Origin: Actinomycetes bacterium
GTDB lineage: Bacteria; Actinomycetota; Acidimicrobiia; Acidimicrobiales; RAAP-2
Direction of reading: 5' to 3'
Length of the DNA stretch: 64,000 bases
Assembly (NCBI GenBank): GCA_021818265.1
Contig: JAKAEP010000002.1
Span: 62,001 to 126,000 of the forward strand
Of the stretch, positions 23,997 through 33,287 are shown piece after piece; the first letter of the stretch is position 1; each line of letters opens with the position of its first letter. The notes below the pieces were generated by a model, which saw nothing but the letters and a program-made list of their open reading frames with translations, did not search any database and was not told where the DNA came from. The position numbers were made by a program, and so were the translations under genes.

Positions 23997-25715
23997 TCAG
24001 GTGGCACCCTCTGAGGTGTGTCCGAGGACCGCTCGGACGAGCGAGCCCCATTCGTGGTTCCGGTCGCCCATGGTGATGTGACGCGCGACGAATAGAGCGG
24101 TCGAGGACAACGCCGCGGTGCCCATCGCGTCTTCACTCGTCGCCCGGAGCATGGTGGCCGCCTGGACGCAGCGGGTCACCCGGGTCACGGCCCGTCGGAC
24201 GGCGGGGCCCGAGAGCGACTCGACGTGCCCGGGTGCGAGAGCGGCGATCGACTCGTGCCCCGCCTCTCGGACCGTCCGCTCGAGCGGGCGCGCGACCGTG
24301 GGGACGCCGTCGAGCTCGCGATCGAACCACCGCACGAGCCCCTCGGTGACGATCCCGCGCGCGGCGTCGCGTTGGATCTGCGCGCACAAGACGTGGTGGG
24401 TCCCCTCCCAACTCTCGAAGACGACGGCGTCGCGGTAGAGGCGGGGTAGCACGCTGAAGTCCTCGATCGTCCCGTTGCCACCGAGGACCTCGATGGCGTC
24501 GTGGACACAGGCCGTGGCGTCGAGCGAGGTGACGACCTTGAGGGCGTTGACGAGGAACCGGTGCGCGGCGACCTCGTCGTCGCTCGCGGTCCCCTCGTCG
24601 ATGGCGCCGACGAGCGCCGTGAGCGCGAGCGTCGAGGCGAGGGCCGCGTCGGTGTGGGCGCGCAGCAGCGCGAGCTGCTCGGCCACCGCGTCGAAGGTGG
24701 CGATCGCGCGCCCGAAAGCGTGCCGCCGGTTCGCGAAGGTCGAGGCGACGAGCCACGCGCGGCCCATTATGCCGGCCGAGCCCACGGCGTTGAGCCACCG
24801 CGACACGTTGAGGAGCTCCTCGACGGCGATCGCGAAGCCGTCGGAGACCTCGCCGATGGGGTACGCGAGCGCGTGCGCGAAGTCGATCTCGGCCGAGGCG
24901 AGGGCGCGCGTGCCGAGCTTGTCCTTGAGCCGCCGGATCGCGAAGCCGTTGGGCGTGAGCCCGTCGAGGGTCCGCGGGACGAGGAAGCACCCGAGTCCGC
25001 GGGTGCCCTCGGGCGCGCCCTCCGGTCGGGCGGTGAGCGCGAAGAGGTCGGCGTCGGCGACCGAGCAGAACCACTTCTCACCGGTGATCCGCCACGCGCC
25101 GGGCGTGGCGGCGTCGGGCACGGCGGCGACGAGGTTGGCCCCGACGTCGCTCCCACCCTGGACCTCCGTGAGGAACTGGGCCCCGCGGGCCGCACGAGAT
25201 CCGTCGACCTCGCGCAGCCGGGGGACGTAGCGCTCGGCGAGCTCGGGATCCGCTCGTCGCTCGAGCGCGCGGCGCAGCCCGATGGTGCACACGATCGGGC
25301 AGGCGACGCCCCCCTCGCCCACGTGGGTGAGGAGGAAGAAGAGCCCGGCCAGGCGCAGGTCGCCGGCGAGCGTGCGGTCGGTGTCGAGCAGCCCCGTCGC
25401 CCAGGCGGCCGCCGCGGCCTCGTGGTGAGCCGGGTGGAACTCGATGCGCTCGACGCGCTGACCGACGCCGTCGTAAGGGACGTGGCGGGGGAGGTCTCGG
25501 TGGGACTCGCAGGCGGCGACGGCCGGGTCGACGACGGTGGCCACGGTCGCGGCGACGTCGTCGAGCTCGGCGAGCCAGCTAGCCGGCATCACCGCGCCCG
25601 ATCGCAGGGCGAGGTGGCGCGCGAGGGCCGGGTGCGCGCGCGCCCACCCGGTGGACGCGTCGTCGACCCACCGCGCGAGGTCGACGCGCCCGGGGTTCGC
25701 CGCCTCGATCTCCAT
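23997..25715 (-). CDS. Acyl-CoA dehydrogenase, AidB-like
   Basis: The 572-residue flavoprotein has the acyl-CoA dehydrogenase fold, longer than the usual ~380-400 residues because of N-terminal and C-terminal extensions as in AidB-type proteins. Seen: THVGEGGVACPIVCT, FLTEVQGGSDVGANL with the following EKWFCSVADADL (flavin and substrate region), LKDKLGTRALASAEIDF, and the C-terminal IEVLGGNGTIED and ESWEGTHHVL. A GAGGAG element precedes the ATG at 25715. It lies alone beside the tRNA. It could oxidise acyl-CoA or act as an AidB-like alkylation-response protein; the sequence does not decide. Confidence 0.85.
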   Translation of the reverse strand: MEIEAANPGRVDLARWVDDASTGWARAHPALARHLALRSGAVMPASWLAELDDVAATVATVVDPAVAACESHRDLPRHVPYDGVGQRVERIEFHPAHHEAAAAAWATGLLDTDRTLAGDLRLAGLFFLLTHVGEGGVACPIVCTIGLRRALERRADPELAERYVPRLREVDGSRAARGAQFLTEVQGGSDVGANLVAAVPDAATPGAWRITGEKWFCSVADADLFALTARPEGAPEGTRGLGCFLVPRTLDGLTPNGFAIRRLKDKLGTRALASAEIDFAHALAYPIGEVSDGFAIAVEELLNVSRWLNAVGSAGIMGRAWLVASTFANRRHAFGRAIATFDAVAEQLALLRAHTDAALASTLALTALVGAIDEGTASDDEVAAHRFLVNALKVVTSLDATACVHDAIEVLGGNGTIEDFSVLPRLYRDAVVFESWEGTHHVLCAQIQRDAARGIVTEGLVRWFDRELDGVPTVARPLERTVREAGHESIAALAPGHVESLSGPAVRRAVTRVTRCVQAATMLRATSEDAMGTAALSSTALFVARHITMGDRNHEWGSLVRAVLGHTSEGAT

Positions 25716-25824
25716 GGCTCCTCTCTAGCGCAGTTGCGACGGCGGCGCCTCTCGCGGCGACGGCGTCGGGACCTATGCCTCTAGGGGTCCGGAGGACTGC
25801 GTCACTACAAAGGAGGTGAAGCGG

Positions 25825-27357
25825 ATGGCGCAGGGACCGCTGCGACAAGGAGGCTCTATGAGCACTCAGGACACTCGGTCCGGTGCCGTGGCGTCGTCGC
25901 GTCGGCAGATGTCGGTGCGCAACGACCAGAAAGCGCGAGCCCTCGGGCTCACCTCGGCCACCGGACTCGTGATCGGCAGCATCGTCGGCACCGGCGTCTT
26001 CACGATGCCAGCCGTGATGGCCGGTGCGGGCACGATGAGCATCATCGTGCTGGCCGTCATCGCGTTCGGCGCGACGCTGCTCGCGGTCATGTTCGGACAA
26101 CTGACCCGTCGGGTCCCCTCGAGCGACGGCGGGCTGTACGCGTACGCCCGCCACGAGTTCGGGGACTTCGCGGGGTACCTCACGGGGTGGAGCTACTGGA
26201 TCCAGACCTGGGCCGGCAACGCGGCCATCGTCTCGTCGTGGGTCTTCTACGTGGACGCCCTGTTCAACTGGGGCCACCCCTCGGGGATCCAGAACTGGCT
26301 CGTGGCCCTGGTGGGCCTGTGGGTGCCGGCGATCATCAACCTGGTCGGCGTGCGCCAGATGGCCTGGTTCCAGAACCTGACGGTGGTTCTCAAGTTCCTG
26401 CCCCTGCTGTTCGTCGGCGTGGTCGGCTGGTTCTACGTCCAGTCGGCGCACTTCGGGCCGTTCAACGCCTCGGGCGGCAGCCTCTACAGCGCCATCGGCA
26501 TCGCCGCGGGCGTGGCCCTCTTCTCGTTCATCGGGGTGGAAGCCGCGGCCATCACCGCCAAGCGCGTCCACGACCCCGAGCTCAACGTCGGTCGGGCCTC
26601 GGTCATCGGGACGGTGGCCTCGGCGCTGCTCTACGTGCTGGTGACGGCCGTGGTGATGGGGCTCGTCTCGCACGCCACGCTCGTGGGGACGGGCTCTCCC
26701 TTCGTCAACGCCTTCCACTCGATGTTCCCGGGCTCCACGTGGGCCCCCCGGTTCATCGCCGGGGTGGCGGTCATCTCGGGCATCGGGGCCCTCAACGGCT
26801 GGACGTTGATCGTGACCGAGACCTCCCGGGCCATCGCCCAGGACGGCCTCTTCCCGGCCCCCTTCGCCTGGCGTGACGCCAAGGGCACGGCGTGGTTCGG
26901 CATCCTGGTCGGGACGATCCTGCCGTCGCTGCTGATGCTCTGGCGCTACGAGGCCAGCTCGGGCCTCACGGTCTTCACCTACCTGGTCAACCTGTCGGTC
27001 GTGACCGTGGCGATCCCGTACTTCTTCTCGGCGATCGCCCAGCTGACCTACCTCGTCTCGAAGCGCCGCCGCGTCCAGGGCTGGGCGCTCGCCCGCGACC
27101 TCTCGATCTCGGGCGCCAGCGTGCTCTTCTCGATGTGGGTCACCTTCGCGTCGGGCTACCAGGTCGTCTACCAGGCGCTGGTCGTCATCGCCGCCGGGCT
27201 CGTCCTGTACGCCTTCATCGCGGCGCGCAAACCGCGCCACGAGGTCTCGGCCGGCGCCCTCGACGAGTACGGCCACCTGACCGTCGACATGGCCCTCAGC
27301 ATGGGCGAGGCGACGACCAAGCCCGAGGGCGGCCCCGTCTCGGTCCCCGAGAGGTAG
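25825..27357 (+). CDS. arcD: APC-family arginine/ornithine antiporter (ArcD-like)
   Basis: This is a 12-TM amino acid-polyamine-organocation transporter of about 510 residues. The first membrane segment carries the APC motif [20 protein letters not shown], and [15 protein letters not shown] follows in the middle. It is first in the arc operon (stop 4 nt before arcA), so arginine uptake with ornithine release is the natural role. Two in-frame ATGs each have a strong ribosome site: 25825 behind AAAGGAGGTG (8 nt) and 25858 behind AAGGAGG (5 nt). I give the longer form; the shorter (499 residues) is equally plausible. Confidence 0.87.
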   Translation: MAQGPLRQGGSMSTQDTRSGAVASSRRQMSVRNDQKARALGLTSATGLVIGSIVGTGVFTMPAVMAGAGTMSIIVLAVIAFGATLLAVMFGQLTRRVPSSDGGLYAYARHEFGDFAGYLTGWSYWIQTWAGNAAIVSSWVFYVDALFNWGHPSGIQNWLVALVGLWVPAIINLVGVRQMAWFQNLTVVLKFLPLLFVGVVGWFYVQSAHFGPFNASGGSLYSAIGIAAGVALFSFIGVEAAAITAKRVHDPELNVGRASVIGTVASALLYVLVTAVVMGLVSHATLVGTGSPFVNAFHSMFPGSTWAPRFIAGVAVISGIGALNGWTLIVTETSRAIAQDGLFPAPFAWRDAKGTAWFGILVGTILPSLLMLWRYEASSGLTVFTYLVNLSVVTVAIPYFFSAIAQLTYLVSKRRRVQGWALARDLSISGASVLFSMWVTFASGYQVVYQALVVIAAGLVLYAFIAARKPRHEVSAGALDEYGHLTVDMALSMGEATTKPEGGPVSVPER

Positions 27358-27361
27358 CGCC

Positions 27362-28579
27362 ATGACGCTGCACGTCGACTCCGAGGTCGGAACGCTCCGA
27401 CAGGTCATCCTCCACCGCCCGGGCCTCGAGCTGAGCCGCCTGACGCCGTCGAACATCGAGAGCCTGCTCTTCGACGACGTCCTGTGGCTGAAGCGGGCCA
27501 AGGAGGAGCACGACGTCTTCGCCGAGAGCCTCCGCGAGCGCGGCGTGCGCGTCCACTACTTCGCCCAGCTCCTGGGCGAGGTCCTCGACGACCCTGAGGG
27601 CCGGGCCTACGTGCTCGATCGCCTCTGCACGATCGAGCGCTTCGGCTCGACCCTCGCGGCGTCGATCCGCTCGTACTTCGACGACCTCGACGGACCGGCG
27701 CTCGCCGAGCGCCTCGTCGGGGGCGTCTTGAAGGCCGAGCTCTCCCCACTGCGCGCGCACAGCCTGGCCTGGGAGATGGCCCGGGCCGACGACTTCCTCC
27801 TCGCGCCGCTGCCGAACCACCTCTTCCAGCGCGACAACTCCTGCTGGGTCTACGGGGGGGTGACGGTGAACCCGATGGCCAAGCCGGCCCGCCAGCGCGA
27901 GAGCCTGCACACCCGGGCGATCCACCGCTTCCACCCCCTGTTCACCGAGGAGAAGTTCGTGACCCTCCTCGACGAGGACCGCCCGGGCTCGTCGCTCACC
28001 CTCGAGGGCGGCGACGTCCACGTGCTCGGCCACGGCGCGGTGATGGTCGGGATGGGGGAGCGCTCCACCCCGGTCGCGGTGGAGACCCTGGCCCGCCGAC
28101 TCTTCGAGACCGGCCAGGCCACCCGCGTGGTGGCCGTCGAGCTGCCGCGCAGCCACGCCTTCATGCACCTCGACACCGTCATGTCGATGGTCGACGAGGC
28201 CACCTTCGTCCTCTACCCGTACTTCGACCGCAACCTGCGCAGCTGGACCCTGGCGCCGGGCGACGCGCCCGACACCGTCGTGCCCCGGCGCAACGCCGAC
28301 CTCTGGGCGACCCTGGCCGAGGTCCTCGAGGTCGAGCGGGTGAGCGTGCTCACCACGGACGAGGACGTGCGCGCCGCCGAGCGCGAGCAGTGGGACGACG
28401 GGACGAACTTCCTCGCCCTCAGCCCCGGTGTGGTCGTCGGCTACGACCGCAACGTGGCGACCAACACGATGCTGCGCCACCACGGCATCGAGGTGGTGAC
28501 GATCTCGGGCAGCGAGCTCGGCCGGGGCCGCGGCGGGCCGCGCTGCATGACCTGCCCGATCGAGAGGGAGGCGCGATGA
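27362..28579 (+). CDS. arcA: Arginine deiminase
   Basis: The 405-residue guanidino-modifying enzyme converts arginine to citrulline and ammonia, the first step of the arginine deiminase pathway. Catalytic residues are visible: Asp158 in FQRDNS, Glu215 in LTLEGGDVH, His269 in AFMHLDTV, and the nucleophile Cys398 in RCMTCPI close to the C-terminus. The start has GAGAGG upstream and follows arcD by 4 nt; the stop overlaps arcB (ATGA). Confidence 0.96.
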   Translation: MTLHVDSEVGTLRQVILHRPGLELSRLTPSNIESLLFDDVLWLKRAKEEHDVFAESLRERGVRVHYFAQLLGEVLDDPEGRAYVLDRLCTIERFGSTLAASIRSYFDDLDGPALAERLVGGVLKAELSPLRAHSLAWEMARADDFLLAPLPNHLFQRDNSCWVYGGVTVNPMAKPARQRESLHTRAIHRFHPLFTEEKFVTLLDEDRPGSSLTLEGGDVHVLGHGAVMVGMGERSTPVAVETLARRLFETGQATRVVAVELPRSHAFMHLDTVMSMVDEATFVLYPYFDRNLRSWTLAPGDAPDTVVPRRNADLWATLAEVLEVERVSVLTTDEDVRAAEREQWDDGTNFLALSPGVVVGYDRNVATNTMLRHHGIEVVTISGSELGRGRGGPRCMTCPIEREAR

Positions 28580-29589
28580 GCCTGCTGACAGAGACCCTGC
28601 ACGGTCGGAGCCTGCTCAAGGACGCCGACCTGTCGCCCTTCGAGGTGGGCGAGCTGCTCGACCTGGCGGCGACGCTGCGCGACGAGAAGCGCGCCCGGCG
28701 CGAGGTACGCCGGCTCGAGGGGGCCAACATCGCCCTGATATTCGAGAAGACCTCGACGCGGACCCGCTCGGCGTTCGAGGTCGCCGCCCACGACCAGGGG
28801 GCCCACGTCACCTACCTCGGGCCGGGCGAGTCCCAGCTGGGCGAGAAGGAGACGGTGCGCGACACCGCGCGGGTCCTCGGGCGCATGTACGACGGGATCG
28901 AGTTCCGCGGCTTCGCCCAGGCCGACGTCGAGGAGCTCGCGGCCCACGCCGGCGTGCCGGTCTGGAACGGGCTCACCGACCAGTGGCACCCGACCCAGCT
29001 GCTCGCCGACCTGCTCACGGTGCGCGACCACAGCGACAAGCCCCTCGCCGACGTCGCCTGGTGCTTCGTCGGCGACGGCCGCTCCAACACCGCGAGCTCG
29101 CTGCTCGTCGCCTCGGCCCAGATGGGGATGGACGTGCGCGTCGCCGCGCCGCCGGCCCGCCAGCCCTCGGTCGAGGTGCAGGCCCTGGCGGCCGACCGGG
29201 CCCACCGCTTCGGGGGGCTCGTGACCGTGACCGACGACCTGCTCGCCGCCGTGGACGGGGTGGACTTCGTCTACACCGACGTCTGGCTCTCCATGGGCGA
29301 GCCCGAGTCGGCCTGGGACGAGCGGGTGAAGCTCCTGCTGCCCTACCAGGTGAACACCGAGCTCCTCGAGTCGACCGGCAACCCCGACGTCGCGTTCCTC
29401 CACTGCCTGCCGGCGCTGCACGACGCCGGCACGACCCTCGGCGCGAAGCTCCGCGAGCGCTTCGGGCTCGACGCCCTCGAGGTGACCGACGAGGTCTTCG
29501 AGTCGTCGGCGTCGATCGTCTTCGACCAGGCCGAGAACCGGCTCCACACGATCAAGGCCCTCATGGTCGCGACGCTCGCCGACGCGTGA
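28576..29589 (+). CDS. arcB: Ornithine carbamoyltransferase, catabolic
   Basis: The 337-residue enzyme phosphorolyses citrulline to ornithine and carbamoyl phosphate in this pathway. It shows the carbamoyl-phosphate site [20 protein letters not shown] and the ornithine-site HCLPA. The ATG overlaps the arcA stop and the stop overlaps the arcC start, which argues for the catabolic ArcB rather than the biosynthetic ArgF role; sequence alone does not separate them. Confidence 0.95.
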   Translation: MSLLTETLHGRSLLKDADLSPFEVGELLDLAATLRDEKRARREVRRLEGANIALIFEKTSTRTRSAFEVAAHDQGAHVTYLGPGESQLGEKETVRDTARVLGRMYDGIEFRGFAQADVEELAAHAGVPVWNGLTDQWHPTQLLADLLTVRDHSDKPLADVAWCFVGDGRSNTASSLLVASAQMGMDVRVAAPPARQPSVEVQALAADRAHRFGGLVTVTDDLLAAVDGVDFVYTDVWLSMGEPESAWDERVKLLLPYQVNTELLESTGNPDVAFLHCLPALHDAGTTLGAKLRERFGLDALEVTDEVFESSASIVFDQAENRLHTIKALMVATLADA

Positions 29590-30494
29590 GCCGCGTCGTC
29601 GTCGCCCTGGGGGGCAACGCCCTGCTCCAGCGCGACGAGCGCCCGGGCGCCCAGGTGCAGTACCACCACGTCGAGGCGGCGGCCGTGCCGCTCGCGGGAA
29701 TCGCCGCCGGGCACGAGCTCATCGTGACCCACGGCAACGGCCCCCAGGTGGGGCTGCTCGCCCTGGAGAGCGCGGCCGACCCGGACCTCGAGGCGCCCTA
29801 CCCCTTCGACACCCTCGGCGCCGAGACCCAGGGCATGATCGGCTACTGGCTGGCCCAGGCGCTGCGCAACGCGAGCGGCGGGCGCGAGGTCGTGGCCCTC
29901 GTCACCCAGACGGTCGTCGACCCGGCCGACCCCGCCTTCGGCCAGCCCACGAAGTTCGTCGGTCGGCCCTACGACGAGGCCGAGGCCCGCGCGCTGGCGG
30001 CCGCCCGGGGCTGGGCGGTGCGCCCCGACGGGGACCGGTGGCGGCGCGTGGTGCCCTCGCCCGAGCCCCTCGAGCTGGTCGAGGTCGCGGTGCTGGAGCG
30101 GCTCGTCTTCGCGGGGGTGGTGCCGGTGTGCGCCGGCGGCGGCGGGGTCCCGGTCGTGCGCGAGGGGGGACGGCTGCGCGGGGTCGAGGCCGTCGTCGAC
30201 AAGGACCTGGCTTCGGCCCTCGTCGCGCGGGCCCTCGGGGCCCAGACCCTGGTCATGGCGACCGACGTCGCCCACGTCGAGCTCGACTACGCCACGCCCC
30301 GCGCCCGGCCCCTCGAGCGGGCGACCCCGCGCGAGCTCGCGGCGATGAGCTTTGCGGCGGGCTCCATGGGCCCCAAGGTCGAGGCGGCCCGGCGCTTCGT
30401 GGCCGCCACCGGGGGGCGGGCGGCCATCGGTGCGCTCGGCGAGCTCGAGGCCCTCGTCGCCGGCACGGCCGGCACCCAGGTCGTCCCCGACTAG
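29586..30494 (+). CDS. arcC: Carbamate kinase
   Basis: The 302-residue amino-acid-kinase-fold enzyme makes ATP from carbamoyl phosphate and ADP, the energy-yielding step of the pathway. Motifs: [10 protein letters not shown] at the N-terminus, [21 protein letters not shown], and [11 protein letters not shown] near the end. GTG start overlaps the arcB stop. Its own TAG stop forms the first three bases of the -10 box of the next gene. Confidence 0.95.
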   Translation: MSRVVVALGGNALLQRDERPGAQVQYHHVEAAAVPLAGIAAGHELIVTHGNGPQVGLLALESAADPDLEAPYPFDTLGAETQGMIGYWLAQALRNASGGREVVALVTQTVVDPADPAFGQPTKFVGRPYDEAEARALAAARGWAVRPDGDRWRRVVPSPEPLELVEVAVLERLVFAGVVPVCAGGGGVPVVREGGRLRGVEAVVDKDLASALVARALGAQTLVMATDVAHVELDYATPRARPLERATPRELAAMSFAAGSMGPKVEAARRFVAATGGRAAIGALGELEALVAGTAGTQVVPD

Positions 30495-30497
30495 TTT
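30492..30497 (+). promoter_or_regulatory. -10 box TAGTTT, fused to arcC stop
   Basis: TAGTTT lies 7 nt before the GTG at 30505; its TAG is the arcC stop codon. No Shine-Dalgarno sequence lies in between. Confidence 0.5.
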
Positions 30498-30504
30498 CGT
30501 CGGC

Positions 30505-30693
30505 GTGTCCGACGCCGACCTGCCCTCGCTCGTGACGATCGAGGCGACCCTCGACGGCGTCGAGCGGGCGCTGGAGCGCCTGCGCGCGGGCGACTACCGG
30601 CGCTGCGCCGAGTGCGGCGGCCCGCTCGAGGCGGCCGACCTCGAGCGCGACCCCCTCGTCGCGACGTGTGCCGCGCACCGGGCGCGGGACTGA
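30505..30693 (+). CDS. Mini DksA/TraR-like zinc-finger protein, 62 aa
   Basis: The protein has an acidic helical stretch (TIEATLDGVERALERLRAG) followed by CAEC...CAAH, which fits the C4-type finger of the DksA/TraR family with His as the last ligand. It is about half the length of DksA and lacks most of the coiled coil. The GTG was chosen from the leaderless -10 box. It ends one base before the convergent sodN stop. RNA polymerase binding is possible but only inferred. Confidence 0.68.
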   Translation: MSDADLPSLVTIEATLDGVERALERLRAGDYRRCAECGGPLEAADLERDPLVATCAAHRARD

Positions 30694-30694
30694 C

Positions 30695-31111
30695 CTACTT
30701 CTTGGTCGACCAGAAGATCTCGGCGATCGCGTCGATCTCGTCGAGCAGCCGGTCGGCCACGACGACGTCGTTGGTCTTCTTCGCCTCGCCGGCCGACTTC
30801 GTGGCCATCCAGAAGAGGTCGTGGAGGTTGGGGAAGGCCTTCAGGTGGTCGACCTTGAAGTAGTCGGTCCACAGCACCCAGAGGTGGTGCTTGACGAGCT
30901 CGCAGCGCTCCTCTTTGATCAGGGTCGCGCGCACCTTGAAGTCGGGGTCGTCCGAGGCGTTGGCCTTCTCCATGATCGCCTTCACGGACTGGGCCTCGAT
31001 GCGGGCCTGGGCCGGGTCGTAGACGCCGCAGGGCAGGTCGCAGTGGGCCGAGACCACGAGCGGGCGGGTCGAGCGGTCGAGCCAGTCGTTGACACGGGAG
31101 AGGAGGGTCAT
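30695..31111 (-). CDS. sodN: Nickel superoxide dismutase
   Basis: The 138-residue product contains the nickel hook HCDLPCGVYDP (H23, C24, C28; Tyr31). These become His1, Cys2, Cys6 and Tyr9 after removal of a 22-residue N-terminal peptide. The enzyme dismutes superoxide in the cytoplasm as a hexamer. Processing is needed for nickel binding, and the divergent neighbour is the matching protease gene. The ATG at 31111 has AAAGG upstream at 8 nt spacing. Confidence 0.97.
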   Translation of the reverse strand: MTLLSRVNDWLDRSTRPLVVSAHCDLPCGVYDPAQARIEAQSVKAIMEKANASDDPDFKVRATLIKEERCELVKHHLWVLWTDYFKVDHLKAFPNLHDLFWMATKSAGEAKKTNDVVVADRLLDEIDAIAEIFWSTKK

Positions 31112-31157
31112 CACGCTGCCTTTCGGTCGGCGCCTCAGCGGCGCGCTGTCACCGCTC

Positions 31158-31163
31158 AGGTTA
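31158..31163 (-). promoter_or_regulatory. -10 box TAACCT of sodN
   Basis: A TANNNT box on the minus strand gives a leader of about 40 nt for sodN. It lies 14 nt from the sodX -10 box, so the two promoters are nearly back to back and may share control. Confidence 0.4.
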
Positions 31164-31177
31164 GCGACGGGCCGCGA

Positions 31178-31183
31178 TAGCGT
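31178..31183 (+). promoter_or_regulatory. -10 box TAGCGT of leaderless sodX
   Basis: TAGCGT lies 8 nt before the GTG at 31192, with no ribosome binding site. Confidence 0.45.
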
Positions 31184-31191
31184 CGCGGGCC

Positions 31192-31533
31192 GTGGGACGG
31201 GCACTGGAACGGGTGGTCCGGCGCCTCGTCGTCGAGGGCGCGTCGATGGCGCCCACCTACCGTCCCGGCGAGCGGCTGACCGCCCTGCGGCCGTGGCGCC
31301 GGGTCCGCGTGGGTGACGTCGTGGTGGTGCGCGACCCCCGCGACGCCGGACGGTGGCTGCTGAAGCGCTGTGTCGCCCGGCGGGCCCGGCGCATCGAGGT
31401 CCGCGGCGACAACGAGGCCGCCTCGACCGACTCGCGCGACTTCGGGCCGCTCGACGTGGCCGACGTGGCCTACGTGGTGCCCCGGCCCCGGCCCGCCCCC
31501 GCGGCCGTGCGCACCACTCCCCACGAGGGATAA
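31192..31533 (+). CDS. sodX: Nickel-SOD maturation protease (S26 signal peptidase family)
   Basis: The 113-residue S26-type serine protease has Ser18 in VVEGASMAPT, Lys58 in WLLKRCV and the GDN...S.DSRDFGP box. It lacks a clear membrane segment, so it probably acts in the cytoplasm. Position opposite sodN across an 80-bp gap identifies it as SodX, which removes the N-terminal peptide so that His1 can bind nickel. Confidence 0.9.
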   Translation: MGRALERVVRRLVVEGASMAPTYRPGERLTALRPWRRVRVGDVVVVRDPRDAGRWLLKRCVARRARRIEVRGDNEAASTDSRDFGPLDVADVAYVVPRPRPAPAAVRTTPHEG

Positions 31534-31562
31534 CCCTCAAATCAGACCGGCGGGGTCGCCAT

Positions 31563-31568
31563 TAGGAT
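31563..31568 (+). promoter_or_regulatory. -10 box TAGGAT of leaderless mshA
   Basis: TAGGAT lies 6 nt before the GTG at 31575; no Shine-Dalgarno sequence is present. Confidence 0.5.
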
Positions 31569-31574
31569 GCGCCC

Positions 31575-32792
31575 GTGACGCGCCTGGCCGTGCTCTCCTA
31601 CCACACCTCGCCGCTCGCCCAGCCGGGCACCGGCGACGGCGGCGGCATGAACGTCTACGTGCGCGAGCTCGCGAGCGCCCTGGCCCGGCTCGGCCACGAG
31701 GTCGACGTCTACACCCGCCGCGACGCCCCGGGCCAGCGCGACCACGTGGTGGTCGAGCCCGGGCTGCGCGTCCACCACGTCACCGCCGGCCCGGCCGGCC
31801 CGCTCGAGCGCGACGCGCTGGCCGCCCACGTGGGCGAGTTCGCCGACGGCGTCGCGGCCGCCCTGCGCTGCACCGGGCTGCCCGACGCCATCCACGCCAA
31901 CTACTGGCTGAGCGGGCTCGTGGGCCACCGGCTCAAGCACGAGCTCGGCGTCCCGCTGGTGGCGACCTTCCACACCCTCGAGCGCGTGACCGCCGGGGCG
32001 ATGGACGTCGCCTCGACCGAGCGCGCCGACGCCGAGGCGGCGATGATCGCCTGCGCCGACGCGGTGCTCGCCAACTGCGAGGTGGAGGCCGACCAGATCG
32101 TGCGCCTCTACCACGCCGACCCGGCGCGCGTGCACGTGGTGCCCCTCGGGGTCGAGCACGCGCTCTTCGCGCCCGGTGACCGGGCCCAGGCCCGGCGCGC
32201 CCTCGGCCTCGACGACCGGCGGACCTGGCTCTTGTACGCCGGGCGGCTCCAGGAGCTCAAGGGGACCGACCTCGCGCTCGAGACGCTGGTCGAGCTCGTG
32301 CGCCGGGGACGCGACGCCGCCCTGGCCATCGTCGGCGGGCCCTCGGGGCCGGGCGGACGCGCCACCCTCGAGCGGCTCCACGGCCGCGTCGTCGGGGCCG
32401 GGGTCATCGACCGGGTGCGCTTCGTCGCGCCCCAGGCCCACCACCTCCTCTCGACCTGGATGCGCGCGGCCGACGTGACGCTCGTGCCCTCGCGCGCCGA
32501 GAGCTTCGGCCTGGTGGCCCTGGAGTCCTCGGCCTGCGGGACCCCGGTGGTCGCGAGCGCGGTGGGCGGGCTCACGACCCTCATCGACCACGGCGCCACC
32601 GGTTACCTGCTCGACGAGCGCGACCCCGCCCGCTGGGCCGACGTGGTGGAACGCTGCGTCGACCCCGAGCGCACGACGTCGCTGTCGAACGCGGCCGTGC
32701 TGCGCGCGCGCGCCTACACCTGGCGTCGGGCCGCGACGACGCTCGCCGAGCTGGTCGGGGGCCTCGCCGTCGGGGACCTCGTCTCGTGCTAG
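31575..32792 (+). CDS. mshA: D-inositol-3-phosphate glycosyltransferase (mycothiol synthesis)
   Basis: The 405-residue GT-B glycosyltransferase transfers GlcNAc from UDP-GlcNAc to inositol-3-phosphate, the first committed step of mycothiol. The N-terminal HTSPLAQPGTGDGGGMNVYV is the hallmark of MshA. The C-terminal half has VPLGVEHALF, LLYAGRLQELKG and the E-x7-E motif in AESFGLVALE. The adjoining YbjN gene repeats the gene order known around mshA in mycobacteria. A related sucrose-phosphate-synthase-like specificity is less likely. Confidence 0.9.
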   Translation: MTRLAVLSYHTSPLAQPGTGDGGGMNVYVRELASALARLGHEVDVYTRRDAPGQRDHVVVEPGLRVHHVTAGPAGPLERDALAAHVGEFADGVAAALRCTGLPDAIHANYWLSGLVGHRLKHELGVPLVATFHTLERVTAGAMDVASTERADAEAAMIACADAVLANCEVEADQIVRLYHADPARVHVVPLGVEHALFAPGDRAQARRALGLDDRRTWLLYAGRLQELKGTDLALETLVELVRRGRDAALAIVGGPSGPGGRATLERLHGRVVGAGVIDRVRFVAPQAHHLLSTWMRAADVTLVPSRAESFGLVALESSACGTPVVASAVGGLTTLIDHGATGYLLDERDPARWADVVERCVDPERTTSLSNAAVLRARAYTWRRAATTLAELVGGLAVGDLVSC

Positions 32793-33278
32793 GTGACCCG
32801 CGCCCCGCTCGCCGGTGAGGACGCCCCCCGGCGCCTCGACGCGACGGTCGCGCGCTGGGCGGACCAGTGGCCGGGGACCCTGCTCGGCGTGGAGCACCGC
32901 GACGAGCCCGACGGGGCCGGCCACCACCACTGGCTGATCCGGCTGCGCGGCGTCGAGCGCGACGTCGTCACGCTCTGGCTCTCCCTGCGCCAGCGCACGG
33001 TCCACCTCGAGTGCGAGCTGGCCCCGGCCCCGGGCGAGCGGCTCGAGGAGGTCTACCGCTTCTGCCTGGCCCGCAACCGCGCCCTGCGCGAGGTGCACCT
33101 CGCCCTCGGGCCCGAGGACGGCCTCTACCTGGTGGCCGAGGTGCCGGCCGGCGAGGTGACCGTCGAGCGCCTCGACGAGCTCGTCGGGGCGACGGTCGCG
33201 GCGGTCGAGGAGCTCTACCCGACCGTGATGGCCCTCGGCCACGGCAGCTGGTTCCGCCGTCGCCCACCGCGGCCCTAG
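32793..33278 (+). CDS. YbjN-domain protein
   Basis: The 161-residue protein of the YbjN/type III secretion chaperone-like fold has HHHWLIRLRGVERDVVTLWLSLRQRTVHLECELAP and LARNRALREVHLALGPEDGLYLVAEVP. No enzymatic motif is present. The GTG directly follows the mshA TAG with no gap. The pairing with mshA is conserved in actinobacteria, but its role is unknown. Its TAG stop overlaps the proC -10 box. Confidence 0.8.
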   Translation: MTRAPLAGEDAPRRLDATVARWADQWPGTLLGVEHRDEPDGAGHHHWLIRLRGVERDVVTLWLSLRQRTVHLECELAPAPGERLEEVYRFCLARNRALREVHLALGPEDGLYLVAEVPAGEVTVERLDELVGATVAAVEELYPTVMALGHGSWFRRRPPRP

Positions 33279-33281
33279 CCT
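33276..33281 (+). promoter_or_regulatory. -10 box TAGCCT, fused to preceding stop
   Basis: TAGCCT lies 6 nt before the proC GTG at 33288; its TAG is the stop codon of the YbjN gene. Confidence 0.5.
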
Positions 33282-33287
33282 GAGGCC

